In this document: in pieces, positions 7,584 through 13,214 of the stretch | Layout: each line of letters starts with the position of its first letter | How positions within the stretch are numbered: position 1 is the stretch's first letter | Assembly (NCBI GenBank): GCA_023391905.1 | Contig: JAEWAD010000405.1 | Location: 1 to 13,214, forward strand | Source: Pseudomonadota bacterium | GTDB taxonomy: Bacteria; Pseudomonadota; Alphaproteobacteria; Rhizobiales; Kaistiaceae | Direction of reading: 5' to 3' | Length of the DNA stretch: 13,214 nucleotides | The notes under the pieces: model-generated | Databases searched by the model: none | What the model saw: only the letters and a program-made list of their open reading frames with translations | Told to the model about the DNA's origin: nothing | Made by a program: the position numbers and the translations under genes

Positions 7584-9376
7584 AGCGCTGTCACGCGGAG
7601 CTTCTGCCCGCCGCGCCGGCGCATCGAGGCTCCCCAGTCGAAGAGGAAGGGAAGCGGCTCCTTCACCTCGAGACGGCAGCGACGCAGGATCTGGATCAGC
7701 GCCACCGCCATCTCGATCTGGGCGAAGCGGGCGCCGCCGCAGATGCGCGGCCCGGCCGAAAACGCCATGAAATGGGATCGCCTTTCACCGCGGCCCGGCG
7801 CATCCGGGTCGAACCGATCCGGCCTGAACTCGCGCGGTGCATCCCAGCTGGCAGGGTTCTGGTGCAGTCCGATCACCGACACGAGCACCCGATCACCGGC
7901 GGTGACCGCATGGCCGTCGAGGGTGTCCGCTCCTTCGGCGAAGCGCGACAGGATCGCGACGGGCGGGAACATCCGCAGCGTCTCGTCGATGAACGGGCGA
8001 AGGCTTGGCACGCGGTCGAGAACGGCCATCGTCGGCTCCTCGCTGCCGCATGCGGCGTGGATTTCGGCGCGCAACGCGTCCTGGAAGGGGGGCGCCGCGG
8101 CGAGGATCGACAGCGCCCAGCCGAGCGCGGCCGACGTCGTGTCTGATCCGGCGACGACCAGGGTCAGGAGCTCGCCGGCAAGGTCGATCCGTGCCGCCTC
8201 CGGCTCATCCGCCGTGTCGTCCGCGGCGGCGATCATGGCCGAGAGCGCATCGTTGCTGGACGGCCCGGCACGGCGGCGCTCGACGGCGCCTGCGATCGCC
8301 GCGCGAATTCGCGCCGTCGCCGCCTGGGCTTCGGCCAGCGTGTCGCCATCCAGGATTGAGGGGACGCCCGGGAGATCCCAGGCCCGCATGGCCGCATAGC
8401 GGATGATCGGACGAAGGTCGGCTGCGAAATCGTCGCCGAGCTCGGCCATCGGGGTCGAGAAGGCGATCTCGGTGAGGGCTGCGACGGCGGCGCGGTCGAT
8501 GTCGGGGTCGACCGGCTCCGCCGTGCCGCCCTTCGCGATCAGTTCGTCGGCCAGTCCGGCATAGAGGCGGGCCACGATCGCGGTGGCGCGCGCGGTGTCG
8601 TGCGGGGCGATGAAGCTCTGGCTGATACGCTGCGAGTGTCGCCACGGGGCGCCGTCGAGCGTCAGCCGGCTCCGGCCGAAGAACGGCGTGAACGAGGCGA
8701 AGTTCTTGGTGTAGTTGGCGAGGTTGTCGAACAGCACCCGGGCGGCGACCTTGGGATCCTGGACGACGAGTACGCTGCTGTCGCCGACCGGCACGCGCTC
8801 CGTGGCGCCTGGCGTCCGCTCGGCTAGCGCATAGAGAAACGCGCAGGGATCATCGGCGATGGGCGGGCGCTTCGCGTGGCGGGGCGGTGAAACGGCGGTG
8901 GCCGCAACCCGTGGAGCCGGGGCTCGAGGCTCGGCCGGCGCTGACACCGGCCGCCTGGCACCGAGATCGGTCCGGTTCTGCACAGCCGCCTTGCGGGGCG
9001 TTCGTTCCGGGTCGGCATAGGATCGCTTGAAGAACACCCGGATCCCGGGATTGAGCTCGCGCGCGGCGCGCATCAGCCCGAGCGTCACCTTCGGGTCGGT
9101 CACCGCCACGGTCGTCAGCGCAGCCGCGTCCGCTTTTCCATCCACGGGCCGAAGATCGGCGCCGTTTTTCACCCAGGCTTCGGCGGCCGCGACCGTTGTC
9201 GGCAGCCAGCCGGCATAGCCGACGATCTTCTCTCCGTCGAAGGCGACCACGTGCTCATGCCTGAGAATCTGCCGTCGCACGGCGCGGGCGAACACCCCCA
9301 GGTTCGTCGTCGAGAAGGGTTCGAAGCCCGACAGGAAATCCACCGCCACCCCGAACGATTCGAGCGTGGCGGGCAT
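7580..9376 (-). CDS. Cytochrome P450 with an extra N-terminal acyltransferase-like domain
   Basis: From ATG 9376 the protein has 598 residues, far more than the roughly 400-450 of a soluble bacterial P450. The P450 part occupies about residues 175-598 and is complete: WRHSQR in helix C, oxygen-binding AGSDTTS at 409-415, ETLR (ExxR) at 465-468, FRPDRF, and the heme loop FSAGPRICGG with the thiolate Cys at 546. Before it lie about 140 residues with VVAFDGEKIVGYAGW, a segment rich in small residues, then ARELNPGIRVFFKRSYA. This pattern recalls the GNAT/HlyC acyltransferase fold, but the match is weak. A linker rich in Pro, Ala and Arg (about 141-172) joins the two. No membrane anchor or reductase domain is present, so separate ferredoxin partners are needed. 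GTG 9403 and TTG 9436 are alternative in-frame starts; none has a good ribosome site. The substrate is unknown. Confidence 0.85.
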   Translation of the reverse strand: MPATLESFGVAVDFLSGFEPFSTTNLGVFARAVRRQILRHEHVVAFDGEKIVGYAGWLPTTVAAAEAWVKNGADLRPVDGKADAAALTTVAVTDPKVTLGLMRAARELNPGIRVFFKRSYADPERTPRKAAVQNRTDLGARRPVSAPAEPRAPAPRVAATAVSPPRHAKRPPIADDPCAFLYALAERTPGATERVPVGDSSVLVVQDPKVAARVLFDNLANYTKNFASFTPFFGRSRLTLDGAPWRHSQRISQSFIAPHDTARATAIVARLYAGLADELIAKGGTAEPVDPDIDRAAVAALTEIAFSTPMAELGDDFAADLRPIIRYAAMRAWDLPGVPSILDGDTLAEAQAATARIRAAIAGAVERRRAGPSSNDALSAMIAAADDTADEPEAARIDLAGELLTLVVAGSDTTSAALGWALSILAAAPPFQDALRAEIHAACGSEEPTMAVLDRVPSLRPFIDETLRMFPPVAILSRFAEGADTLDGHAVTAGDRVLVSVIGLHQNPASWDAPREFRPDRFDPDAPGRGERRSHFMAFSAGPRICGGARFAQIEMAVALIQILRRCRLEVKEPLPFLFDWGASMRRRGGQKLRVTAL

Positions 9377-9441
9377 GGTGCGGAATTGCGGTCGGTCGTT
9401 CACGGATCCGGTACGGCTGCAGGCGGCGTTCGGCAAAGGCG

Positions 9442-9459
9442 GAAGCCTTGGTAGGCTCC
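9442..9459 (-). terminator. Weak hairpin between the outer-membrane protein and P450 genes
   Basis: On the - strand GGAGCCT pairs with AGGCTTC around the loop ACCA, seven pairs with one wobble, followed by CCGCCTTTGCC. It lies just after the outer-membrane protein gene and could weakly end its transcript. It overlaps the region just upstream of the furthest possible P450 start, which favours a later start for that gene. The short T run makes it a poor terminator. Confidence 0.2.
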
Positions 9460-9482
9460 AGCCCGACGCGCGGAATTCAGGA

Positions 9483-10412
9483 TCAGAAAGTCAGGCCAGC
9501 CCGGAGGAAGGGGCCGTGGACCAGAACGTCTTCATCGACGTTGATGTTGTAGTCGCCATCGAAGCCTGCTCCGACAACGCTGGTGTCTTCGCGCAATCCC
9601 CACCATTGCTGAGCCCGGTATCCGATCGTGAAGGTCAGGTTGTCGCTGGCATGCCAGGACAGGCCGGCGAGGCCCTCCAGATTGTAGACCGTTCGCGACT
9701 CGCTGGACGATTCCGTCCCCCCTCCCCACAAGGCGCTGCGATCGACGTCGAAACTTCCAAACAGGACGGAGCCGGACGCTTCGGCGACAAATCCGAATTT
9801 GGACGCGCCAAGCATCGTCTCGGACTGCAGGCCGACGCGGGGGCCCACGGCCCACCCTTCGGCGTCGTAGCTGGACTTGCCAATGAAGTCTTCGCCAGAG
9901 TCATAGTTGAGGCTGTTGGTCGAATGCAGGACGCGGGCGCCGAAAAGAAGCCGGGTCAACGGGTTCCCGTTGAAATGATAGCCAAAGTCGAGATCGGCCG
10001 TCTGGAAATCGAGGTCTGCCTTGACCTTCTCGTCGAAGAGCCCATCGGCGGTGGCCTCTCCCAGCCAGGTGCCGGTGCCGGTGATCTGCCAGTCCCAGCT
10101 CGGATTGAACATCCGGCGGTAGGTGGCGGCGGCGTAGAAGCCCGTGCCATCTTCAATGTTGCCGAGCTTGTCACTCTCCGAAGCGCTGATGTCAGAACTT
10201 ACCCAGACCGGCCCGCCTTCGATGGAAATGTAGTTTATCGAGGTGAATTCCGGCGGCGGCGGGGCTTCGACAAGATCCGCCGCGTTCGCGGAAGTCGCGG
10301 CAACGGCAAGCAGTGGCAGGACGAACAGCGGGGCGGATTTGAGTGCTATCGAATCTTGTTCCCTGCTCGATTCCGTTGCGGAAAGTCGCGCGTTTTGTCT
10401 AGCTTGCTTCAA
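9483..10412 (-). CDS. Outer-membrane beta-barrel protein with uncertain start codon
   Basis: This is a predicted outer-membrane barrel of unknown role. A signal peptide is clear: LKSAPLFVLPLLAVAA, then the signal peptidase I site ANA before ADLVEAPPPPEF. The mature part is full of alternating polar and aromatic strands (YISIEGGPVWV, GFYAAATYRRMF, FTIGYRAQQWWG) and ends in phenylalanine (FLRAGLTF), the usual barrel-assembly signal. The only standard in-frame start upstream is TTG 10412, giving 309 residues and an odd 21-residue polar extension before the signal peptide. A start at the ATA codon 10349-10347 would give 288 residues beginning (M)ALKSAPLFVLPLL, a textbook signal peptide, with AGGGA ten bases upstream. 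Either the gene uses a rare start or an ATG has mutated. It could be a porin or a porin-like surface protein; I cannot assign a narrower family. It may be co-transcribed with the P450 gene. Confidence 0.78.
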   Translation of the reverse strand: MKQARQNARLSATESSREQDSIALKSAPLFVLPLLAVAATSANAADLVEAPPPPEFTSINYISIEGGPVWVSSDISASESDKLGNIEDGTGFYAAATYRRMFNPSWDWQITGTGTWLGEATADGLFDEKVKADLDFQTADLDFGYHFNGNPLTRLLFGARVLHSTNSLNYDSGEDFIGKSSYDAEGWAVGPRVGLQSETMLGASKFGFVAEASGSVLFGSFDVDRSALWGGGTESSSESRTVYNLEGLAGLSWHASDNLTFTIGYRAQQWWGLREDTSVVGAGFDGDYNINVDEDVLVHGPFLRAGLTF

Positions 10413-10421
10413 GGTAAGAAT

Positions 10422-10458
10422 GCAACTTTATAGTTGCGGCGCAGGTCGAAAATCGACC
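10422..10458. promoter_or_regulatory. Two perfect dyads upstream of the outer-membrane protein gene
   Basis: GCAACTTTATAGTTGC (10422-10437) has perfect six-base arms; read on the - strand its centre is TATAAA, a plausible -10 element for the outer-membrane protein gene. GGTCGAAAATCGACC (10444-10458) is a second perfect dyad a few bases further upstream of that gene. Their placement suggests operators or, for the first, a 5' leader hairpin. No regulator can be named. Confidence 0.4.
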
Positions 10459-10504
10459 CGGGCAAGTCAATATCGGAAGCATATCGACCTGGTTGCTTGT
10501 ATCG

Positions 10505-10627
10505 GTCCGGGATCTCGGACTGCGGCGCACGCTCTGCATCGTCACGCGGTCGCGCATCGGCCTGTCGCCGGCGGCGGAGCGCCTGCTCGCGCATCTGCGC
10601 CTCCTCGGCTCCATCGCAAGCGGCTGA
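10505..10627 (+). pseudogene. 3' remnant of a second LysR-type regulator gene
   Basis: These 40 codons plus TGA encode VRDLGLRRTLCIVTRSRIGL, then SPAAERLLAHLRLLGSIASG, the C-terminal end of a LysR-type regulator. The DNA from 10504 to 10611 aligns without gaps to 7433-7540 in the intact regulator gene, 101 of 108 bases identical, including an unbroken run of 46. Of the seven differences, four are silent third-position changes; the others give Ala to Ser and Pro to Leu. Similarity stops sharply at about 10503, and no helix-turn-helix or start codon belongs to this fragment. It is therefore the tail of a former paralogue that was once under selection. It points towards the amidohydrolase operon, which it may once have regulated. 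Confidence 0.85.
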
Positions 10628-10650
10628 GGTCCTTGCGCGAGCTACGCCGG

Positions 10651-10665
10651 GTGCCACAATGGCAC
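10651..10665. promoter_or_regulatory. Perfect dyad upstream of the amidohydrolase operon
   Basis: GTGCCA-CAA-TGGCAC is a perfect inverted repeat with a three-base centre, located 24 bases after the regulator remnant and about 65 bases upstream of the candidate -35. It could be an activator site, possibly a leftover target of the lost regulator, or a small hairpin. No known consensus is matched with confidence. Confidence 0.3.
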
Positions 10666-10729
10666 GGATCGTGTTTCCGTCCGTCCACGCCTGAGTTTCC
10701 CTCCGGAATCCCCTGTCAAGAATGGTGAT

Positions 10730-10763
10730 TTGTCCGTGAATATTGTTTGAACTCATATGAGTT
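10730..10763 (+). promoter_or_regulatory. Candidate promoter with a palindromic operator for the amidohydrolase operon
   Basis: TTGTCC (10730-10735) and TCATAT (10753-10758) are separated by 17 bases and resemble a modest sigma-70-type promoter in a locally AT-rich stretch. The perfect 14-base palindrome AACTCATATGAGTT (10750-10763) covers the -10 box, an arrangement expected for a repressor operator. Transcription would begin near 10766, leaving a leader of about 50 bases before the amidohydrolase start. Confidence 0.45.
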
Positions 10764-10814
10764 TGCGTGTAGTGGACGAAGGCTGCCTGACTATTGCACG
10801 CATGGAGAAGCGCG

Positions 10815-12008
10815 ATGTCCCACGATCCCGTCTCGGCGCAGCCGAAGGGCAAACTCGTCATTCGCAACATCGGGATGGTGCTGAGCGGCGCCATGGAAAA
10901 CCCGATCCTCGATGCGGATACGATCGTTGCCGTCGACGGGAAGATCGCGGCCATCGGGCGCGCCAAGGATCTCGACATCGATCAGGCCGACCAGGTCATC
11001 GACGCCAACCAGGCGGTCGTGGCGCCGGGCCTCATCGACAGCCACGTCCATCCGGTGGCGGGTGACTGGACGCCGCGCCAGAACCAGCTGAACTGGATCG
11101 ACAGCACCATGCATGGTGGCGTCACCACCATGATCTCGGCTGGTGAGGTGCACACGCCGGGTCGTCCGACCGACATCGTCGGCCTGAAGGCGCTCGCCAT
11201 CGCCGCGCAGCGCACCTTCACCGCCTTCCGTCCGGGCGGCGTCAAGATCCACGCCGGCGCGCCGATCATCGAGCAGGGCATGGTCGAGCAGGATTTCAAG
11301 GACCTGGCCGATGCGGGCGTGCGTCTCCTCGGCGAGATCGGCCTCGGCAGCGTCAAGGACGGCGAGACGGCCGGCAAGATGGTCGCCTGGGCGCGCAAGT
11401 ACGGCATCCAGTCGACGATCCATACCGGCGGCCCCTCCGTGCCCGGTTCGGGCCTGATCGGCGCCGACGTGGTGCTGGCGGCCGGAACCGACGTCGTCGG
11501 CCACATCAATGGCGGTCACACCGCGCTGCCGGATCGCGAGATCCGCTGCATCTGCGAGGGCTGCAAGGCGGGCCTCGAGATCGTCCACAACGGCAATGAG
11601 CGCTCGGCGCTGTTCGCGCTGCGCACGGCCCGCGAGATGGGCGAGATGGAACGCGTCATCCTCGGCACCGACGGCCCGGCCGGCTCCGGCGTGCAGCCGC
11701 TCGGCATCCTGCGCATGGTGTCGCTGCTGTCCTCGCTCGGCGACGTGCCGGCCGAGATCGCGATCTGCTTCGCGACCGGCAACACGGCGCGCATGCGCAA
11801 TCTCGACTGCGGCCTGATCGAGGTCGGCCGGCCCGCCGATTTCGTCTTCCTGGCCAAGGCGATGCATTCGGCCGGCCGCGACATGCTCGACAGCATCCAG
11901 CTCGGCGACCTGCCGGGCGTCGGCATGATCGTCATCGACGGCATCGTCCGTTCGGGCCGCAGCCGCAACACGCCGCCGGCCGAGCGCCTGCCCTTCGTCT
12001 GCAACTAG
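10815..12008 (+). CDS. Amidohydrolase, enamidase-like
   Basis: This is a metal-dependent hydrolase of the amidohydrolase superfamily, 397 residues, most like enamidase, the nicotinate-fermentation enzyme that opens 6-oxo-tetrahydronicotinate to 2-formylglutarate. Metal ligands expected for the fold are visible: HxH at 77/79 (LIDSHVHP), a likely bridging glutamate E174 (LLGEIGLG), H203 (TIHTGG), H230 (VGHINGGH) and D286 (LGTDGPAGSG). The composite beta-sandwich is formed by the N-terminal strands (LVIRNIGMVL, IVAVDGKIAAIG) and the C-terminal GRPADFVFL and MIVIDGIVRSGR. ATG 10815 was chosen because GGAG lies seven bases upstream; TTG 10794 is a weaker alternative. No signal peptide is visible. 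It is 32 bases ahead of two DUF1185 genes in one operon. Related amidohydrolases act on dihydropyrimidines, hydantoins and isoaspartyl peptides, so the substrate, probably a cyclic amide or enamide, remains inference. Confidence 0.87.
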   Translation: MSHDPVSAQPKGKLVIRNIGMVLSGAMENPILDADTIVAVDGKIAAIGRAKDLDIDQADQVIDANQAVVAPGLIDSHVHPVAGDWTPRQNQLNWIDSTMHGGVTTMISAGEVHTPGRPTDIVGLKALAIAAQRTFTAFRPGGVKIHAGAPIIEQGMVEQDFKDLADAGVRLLGEIGLGSVKDGETAGKMVAWARKYGIQSTIHTGGPSVPGSGLIGADVVLAAGTDVVGHINGGHTALPDREIRCICEGCKAGLEIVHNGNERSALFALRTAREMGEMERVILGTDGPAGSGVQPLGILRMVSLLSSLGDVPAEIAICFATGNTARMRNLDCGLIEVGRPADFVFLAKAMHSAGRDMLDSIQLGDLPGVGMIVIDGIVRSGRSRNTPPAERLPFVCN

Positions 12009-12040
12009 CCATCGCGTCCACACTCTCTCAGGAGCTTCAA

Positions 12041-12625
12041 ATGACCGACGTCGTCGTTCGCAAGTTCGTCATCCGCATCGAGGAAATCTTCCACGAAGGC
12101 GGCCCCGTCGTTGCCAATCCGCCGCGTCGCGGCACGATCATGGCCGTCGTCAAGAACCCCTATGCCGGTCGCTATGTCGAAGACATCACCGGCATGATGG
12201 AAGACCTGAAGCCGCTCGGCCTGCAGATGTCGACCCGCCTGCTGGAAGCGATGGGCGGCGACGCCTCGGCGATCGAGGGCTATGGCAAGGGCGCCATCGT
12301 CGGCGAGGGCGGCGAGCTCGAGCACGGCGCGCTCTGGCACGTTCCCGGCGGCTACGCGATGCGCGAGCTGCTCGGCGAAGCCAAGGCGATCGTGCCCTCG
12401 ACCAAGAAGGTCGGCGGCGTCGGCGCGGCGATCGACATTCCGATCACCCATGTCAACGCCTCCTACGTCCGCAGCCATTTCGACGCCATCGAGGTCAGCA
12501 TCCCGGATGCGCCGCGCGCCGACGAGATCGTCGTCATCCTGTCGATGACCACCGGCTCGCGCGTCCACGCCCGCGTCGGCGGCCTGGCCGTCGCCGACAT
12601 CAAGGGCGAGGACGGCCTGCGATGA
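12041..12625 (+). CDS. DUF1185 / 'amino acid synthesis' family protein, copy A
   Basis: This 194-residue protein belongs to PF06684. A Bordetella member of the family has a Bacillus chorismate-mutase-like fold, but no reaction is firmly assigned. No signal peptide or membrane segment is visible. Motifs shared with the next gene are GRYVE (43-47), YGKGAIVG (81-88), GELEH (91-95), VPSTKK (118-123), IDIP (131-134), VRSHFDAIE (143-151), IPDAPRA (154-160) and RVGGL (178-182). These conserved charged and histidine residues suggest an active site or a subunit interface. The start ATG 12041 follows AGGAGC by six bases. The gene lies 32 bases after the amidohydrolase and its stop overlaps the start of copy B (ATGA), so both DUF1185 proteins are probably made in similar amounts. 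The family name 'amino acid synthesis' rests on weak evidence; a role in catabolism with the amidohydrolase seems likelier from the context. Confidence 0.88.
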   Translation: MTDVVVRKFVIRIEEIFHEGGPVVANPPRRGTIMAVVKNPYAGRYVEDITGMMEDLKPLGLQMSTRLLEAMGGDASAIEGYGKGAIVGEGGELEHGALWHVPGGYAMRELLGEAKAIVPSTKKVGGVGAAIDIPITHVNASYVRSHFDAIEVSIPDAPRADEIVVILSMTTGSRVHARVGGLAVADIKGEDGLR

Positions 12626-13194
12626 GCAGCGTGATCCGCAAGATCGTCACGACGCTCGAAGAGACGCTGATCGAAGGCGACGTCGTGCTGGAGGCCCCGA
12701 CCCGCAAGGTCGCGGCCGCCGCGGTCGTGTCGAATGCCGCCTCGGGTCGCTATGTCGAGAACCTCGACGAGCTGATCGCGCTTGGCGAACAGCTGGGCGA
12801 CCTGCTGCCGCGCCGCGCCGTGGCGCTGCTCGGCATCCCCGGTGACCAGGTCGAGAGCTTCGGCAAGGCGGTCATCGTCGGTGCCGAGGGCGAGTTCGAG
12901 CATGCCGCCGCGATCATGCATCCGAAGCTTGGCGCGCCGTTCCGCGTCGTGCTCGGCAAGGGCGACGCGCTGATCCCGTCGGCCAAGAAGCGCGCCAAGG
13001 TCGGCGCGGTGATCGACGTGCCGCTCGGCCACAAGGACCATGCGCGGGTGCGCAGCCATTTCGACGCGATGGAGATCCGCATTCCGGATGCGCCGCGCGC
13101 GCACGAGATGGTCGCGGCCATTGCGATCACCGATTCCGGGCGGCCGCTCGCCCGCGTCGGCGGCCTGCGCAAGGAAGATATCGACAAGGCCTAG
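12622..13194 (+). CDS. DUF1185 / 'amino acid synthesis' family protein, copy B
   Basis: This is a 190-residue paralogue of the preceding protein. It shares GRYVE (42-46), FGKAVIVG (80-87), GEFEH (90-94), IPSAKK (118-123), IDVP (131-134), VRSHFDAME (143-151), IPDAPRA (154-160) and RVGGL (178-182). From residue 118 to 182 the two copies align without a gap. Copy B differs in the middle: it has MHPKLGAPF where copy A has WHVPGGYAM, a loop next to the conserved GExEH. That suggests the copies have split roles, for example as two subunits of a hetero-oligomer or as enzymes for successive steps. The start ATG 12622 overlaps the stop of copy A by four bases, giving translational coupling. The operon may continue beyond the window, since only 20 bases remain and no terminator is seen in them. 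Confidence 0.88.
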   Translation: MSSVIRKIVTTLEETLIEGDVVLEAPTRKVAAAAVVSNAASGRYVENLDELIALGEQLGDLLPRRAVALLGIPGDQVESFGKAVIVGAEGEFEHAAAIMHPKLGAPFRVVLGKGDALIPSAKKRAKVGAVIDVPLGHKDHARVRSHFDAMEIRIPDAPRAHEMVAAIAITDSGRPLARVGGLRKEDIDKA

Positions 13195-13214
13195 ACCGTC
13201 TGAGCCGTGTCGAG

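Noticed and set aside
9366..10433. 355-codon open frame on the + strand opposite the outer-membrane protein
   Set aside because: The - strand frame has a signal peptide, beta strands and a terminal phenylalanine; the + strand frame has no such organisation.
7433..10611. Integrative element with attL/attR at the LysR 3' end
   Set aside because: No integrase, transposase or terminal inverted repeats are present, and the flanking copies differ by mostly silent changes, which fits diverged paralogues better than attachment sites.
10409..10978. 189-codon - strand frame running through the LysR remnant and into the amidohydrolase
   Set aside because: Its similarity to a shadow frame opposite the intact regulator comes from the duplicated LysR tail, which makes sense only on the + strand.
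10791..12023. 410-codon open frame on the - strand opposite the amidohydrolase
   Set aside because: The + strand has predicted metal ligands and a ribosome site; the - strand frame is a GC shadow without recognisable motifs.

Overview
This is a GC-rich bacterial window with tightly packed genes. The codon use, the CUT1-type sugar transporter operon and a short hairpin repeat (CTTTACCTCTCCC-TGA-GGGAGAGGTGAAG) fit an alphaproteobacterium, most likely a member of the Hyphomicrobiales (rhizobia and relatives). The genus cannot be fixed from the sequence alone. I see no rRNA, tRNA, CRISPR array or insertion sequence.

Left part (1-3701, + strand): the end of a carbohydrate uptake and utilisation operon. 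It holds two ABC permeases (the first cut by the window edge), a short-chain dehydrogenase of the gluconate 5-dehydrogenase type and an aldose 1-epimerase. The binding protein would be expected upstream; no ATPase is visible.

Middle part (3707-7583): a large FAD / iron-sulfur oxidoreductase of the YdiJ (D-2-hydroxyglutarate dehydrogenase-like) type on the - strand, with a divergent LysR-type regulator 61 bp away. The intergenic gap carries a candidate LysR site.

Accessory-looking part (7580-10412, - strand): an outer-membrane beta-barrel protein, then an unusual cytochrome P450. The P450 has an extra N-terminal domain of about 140 residues that resembles an acyltransferase fold, joined by a Pro/Ala/Arg-rich linker. 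This block is bracketed by two copies of a LysR 3' end: the intact regulator on the left and a 40-codon remnant of a second, closely related regulator at 10505-10627. The two copies match at 101 of 108 bases, and the single-base differences are mostly silent.

Right part (10628-13194, + strand): a three-gene operon with an enamidase-like amidohydrolase and two tandem, translationally coupled DUF1185 ('amino acid synthesis' family) proteins. Two perfect palindromes lie upstream, one over a candidate -10 box. The operon looks like a catabolic module for a cyclic amide or N-heterocycle whose small DUF1185 partners have no assigned reaction. It is my best candidate for an undescribed system here.
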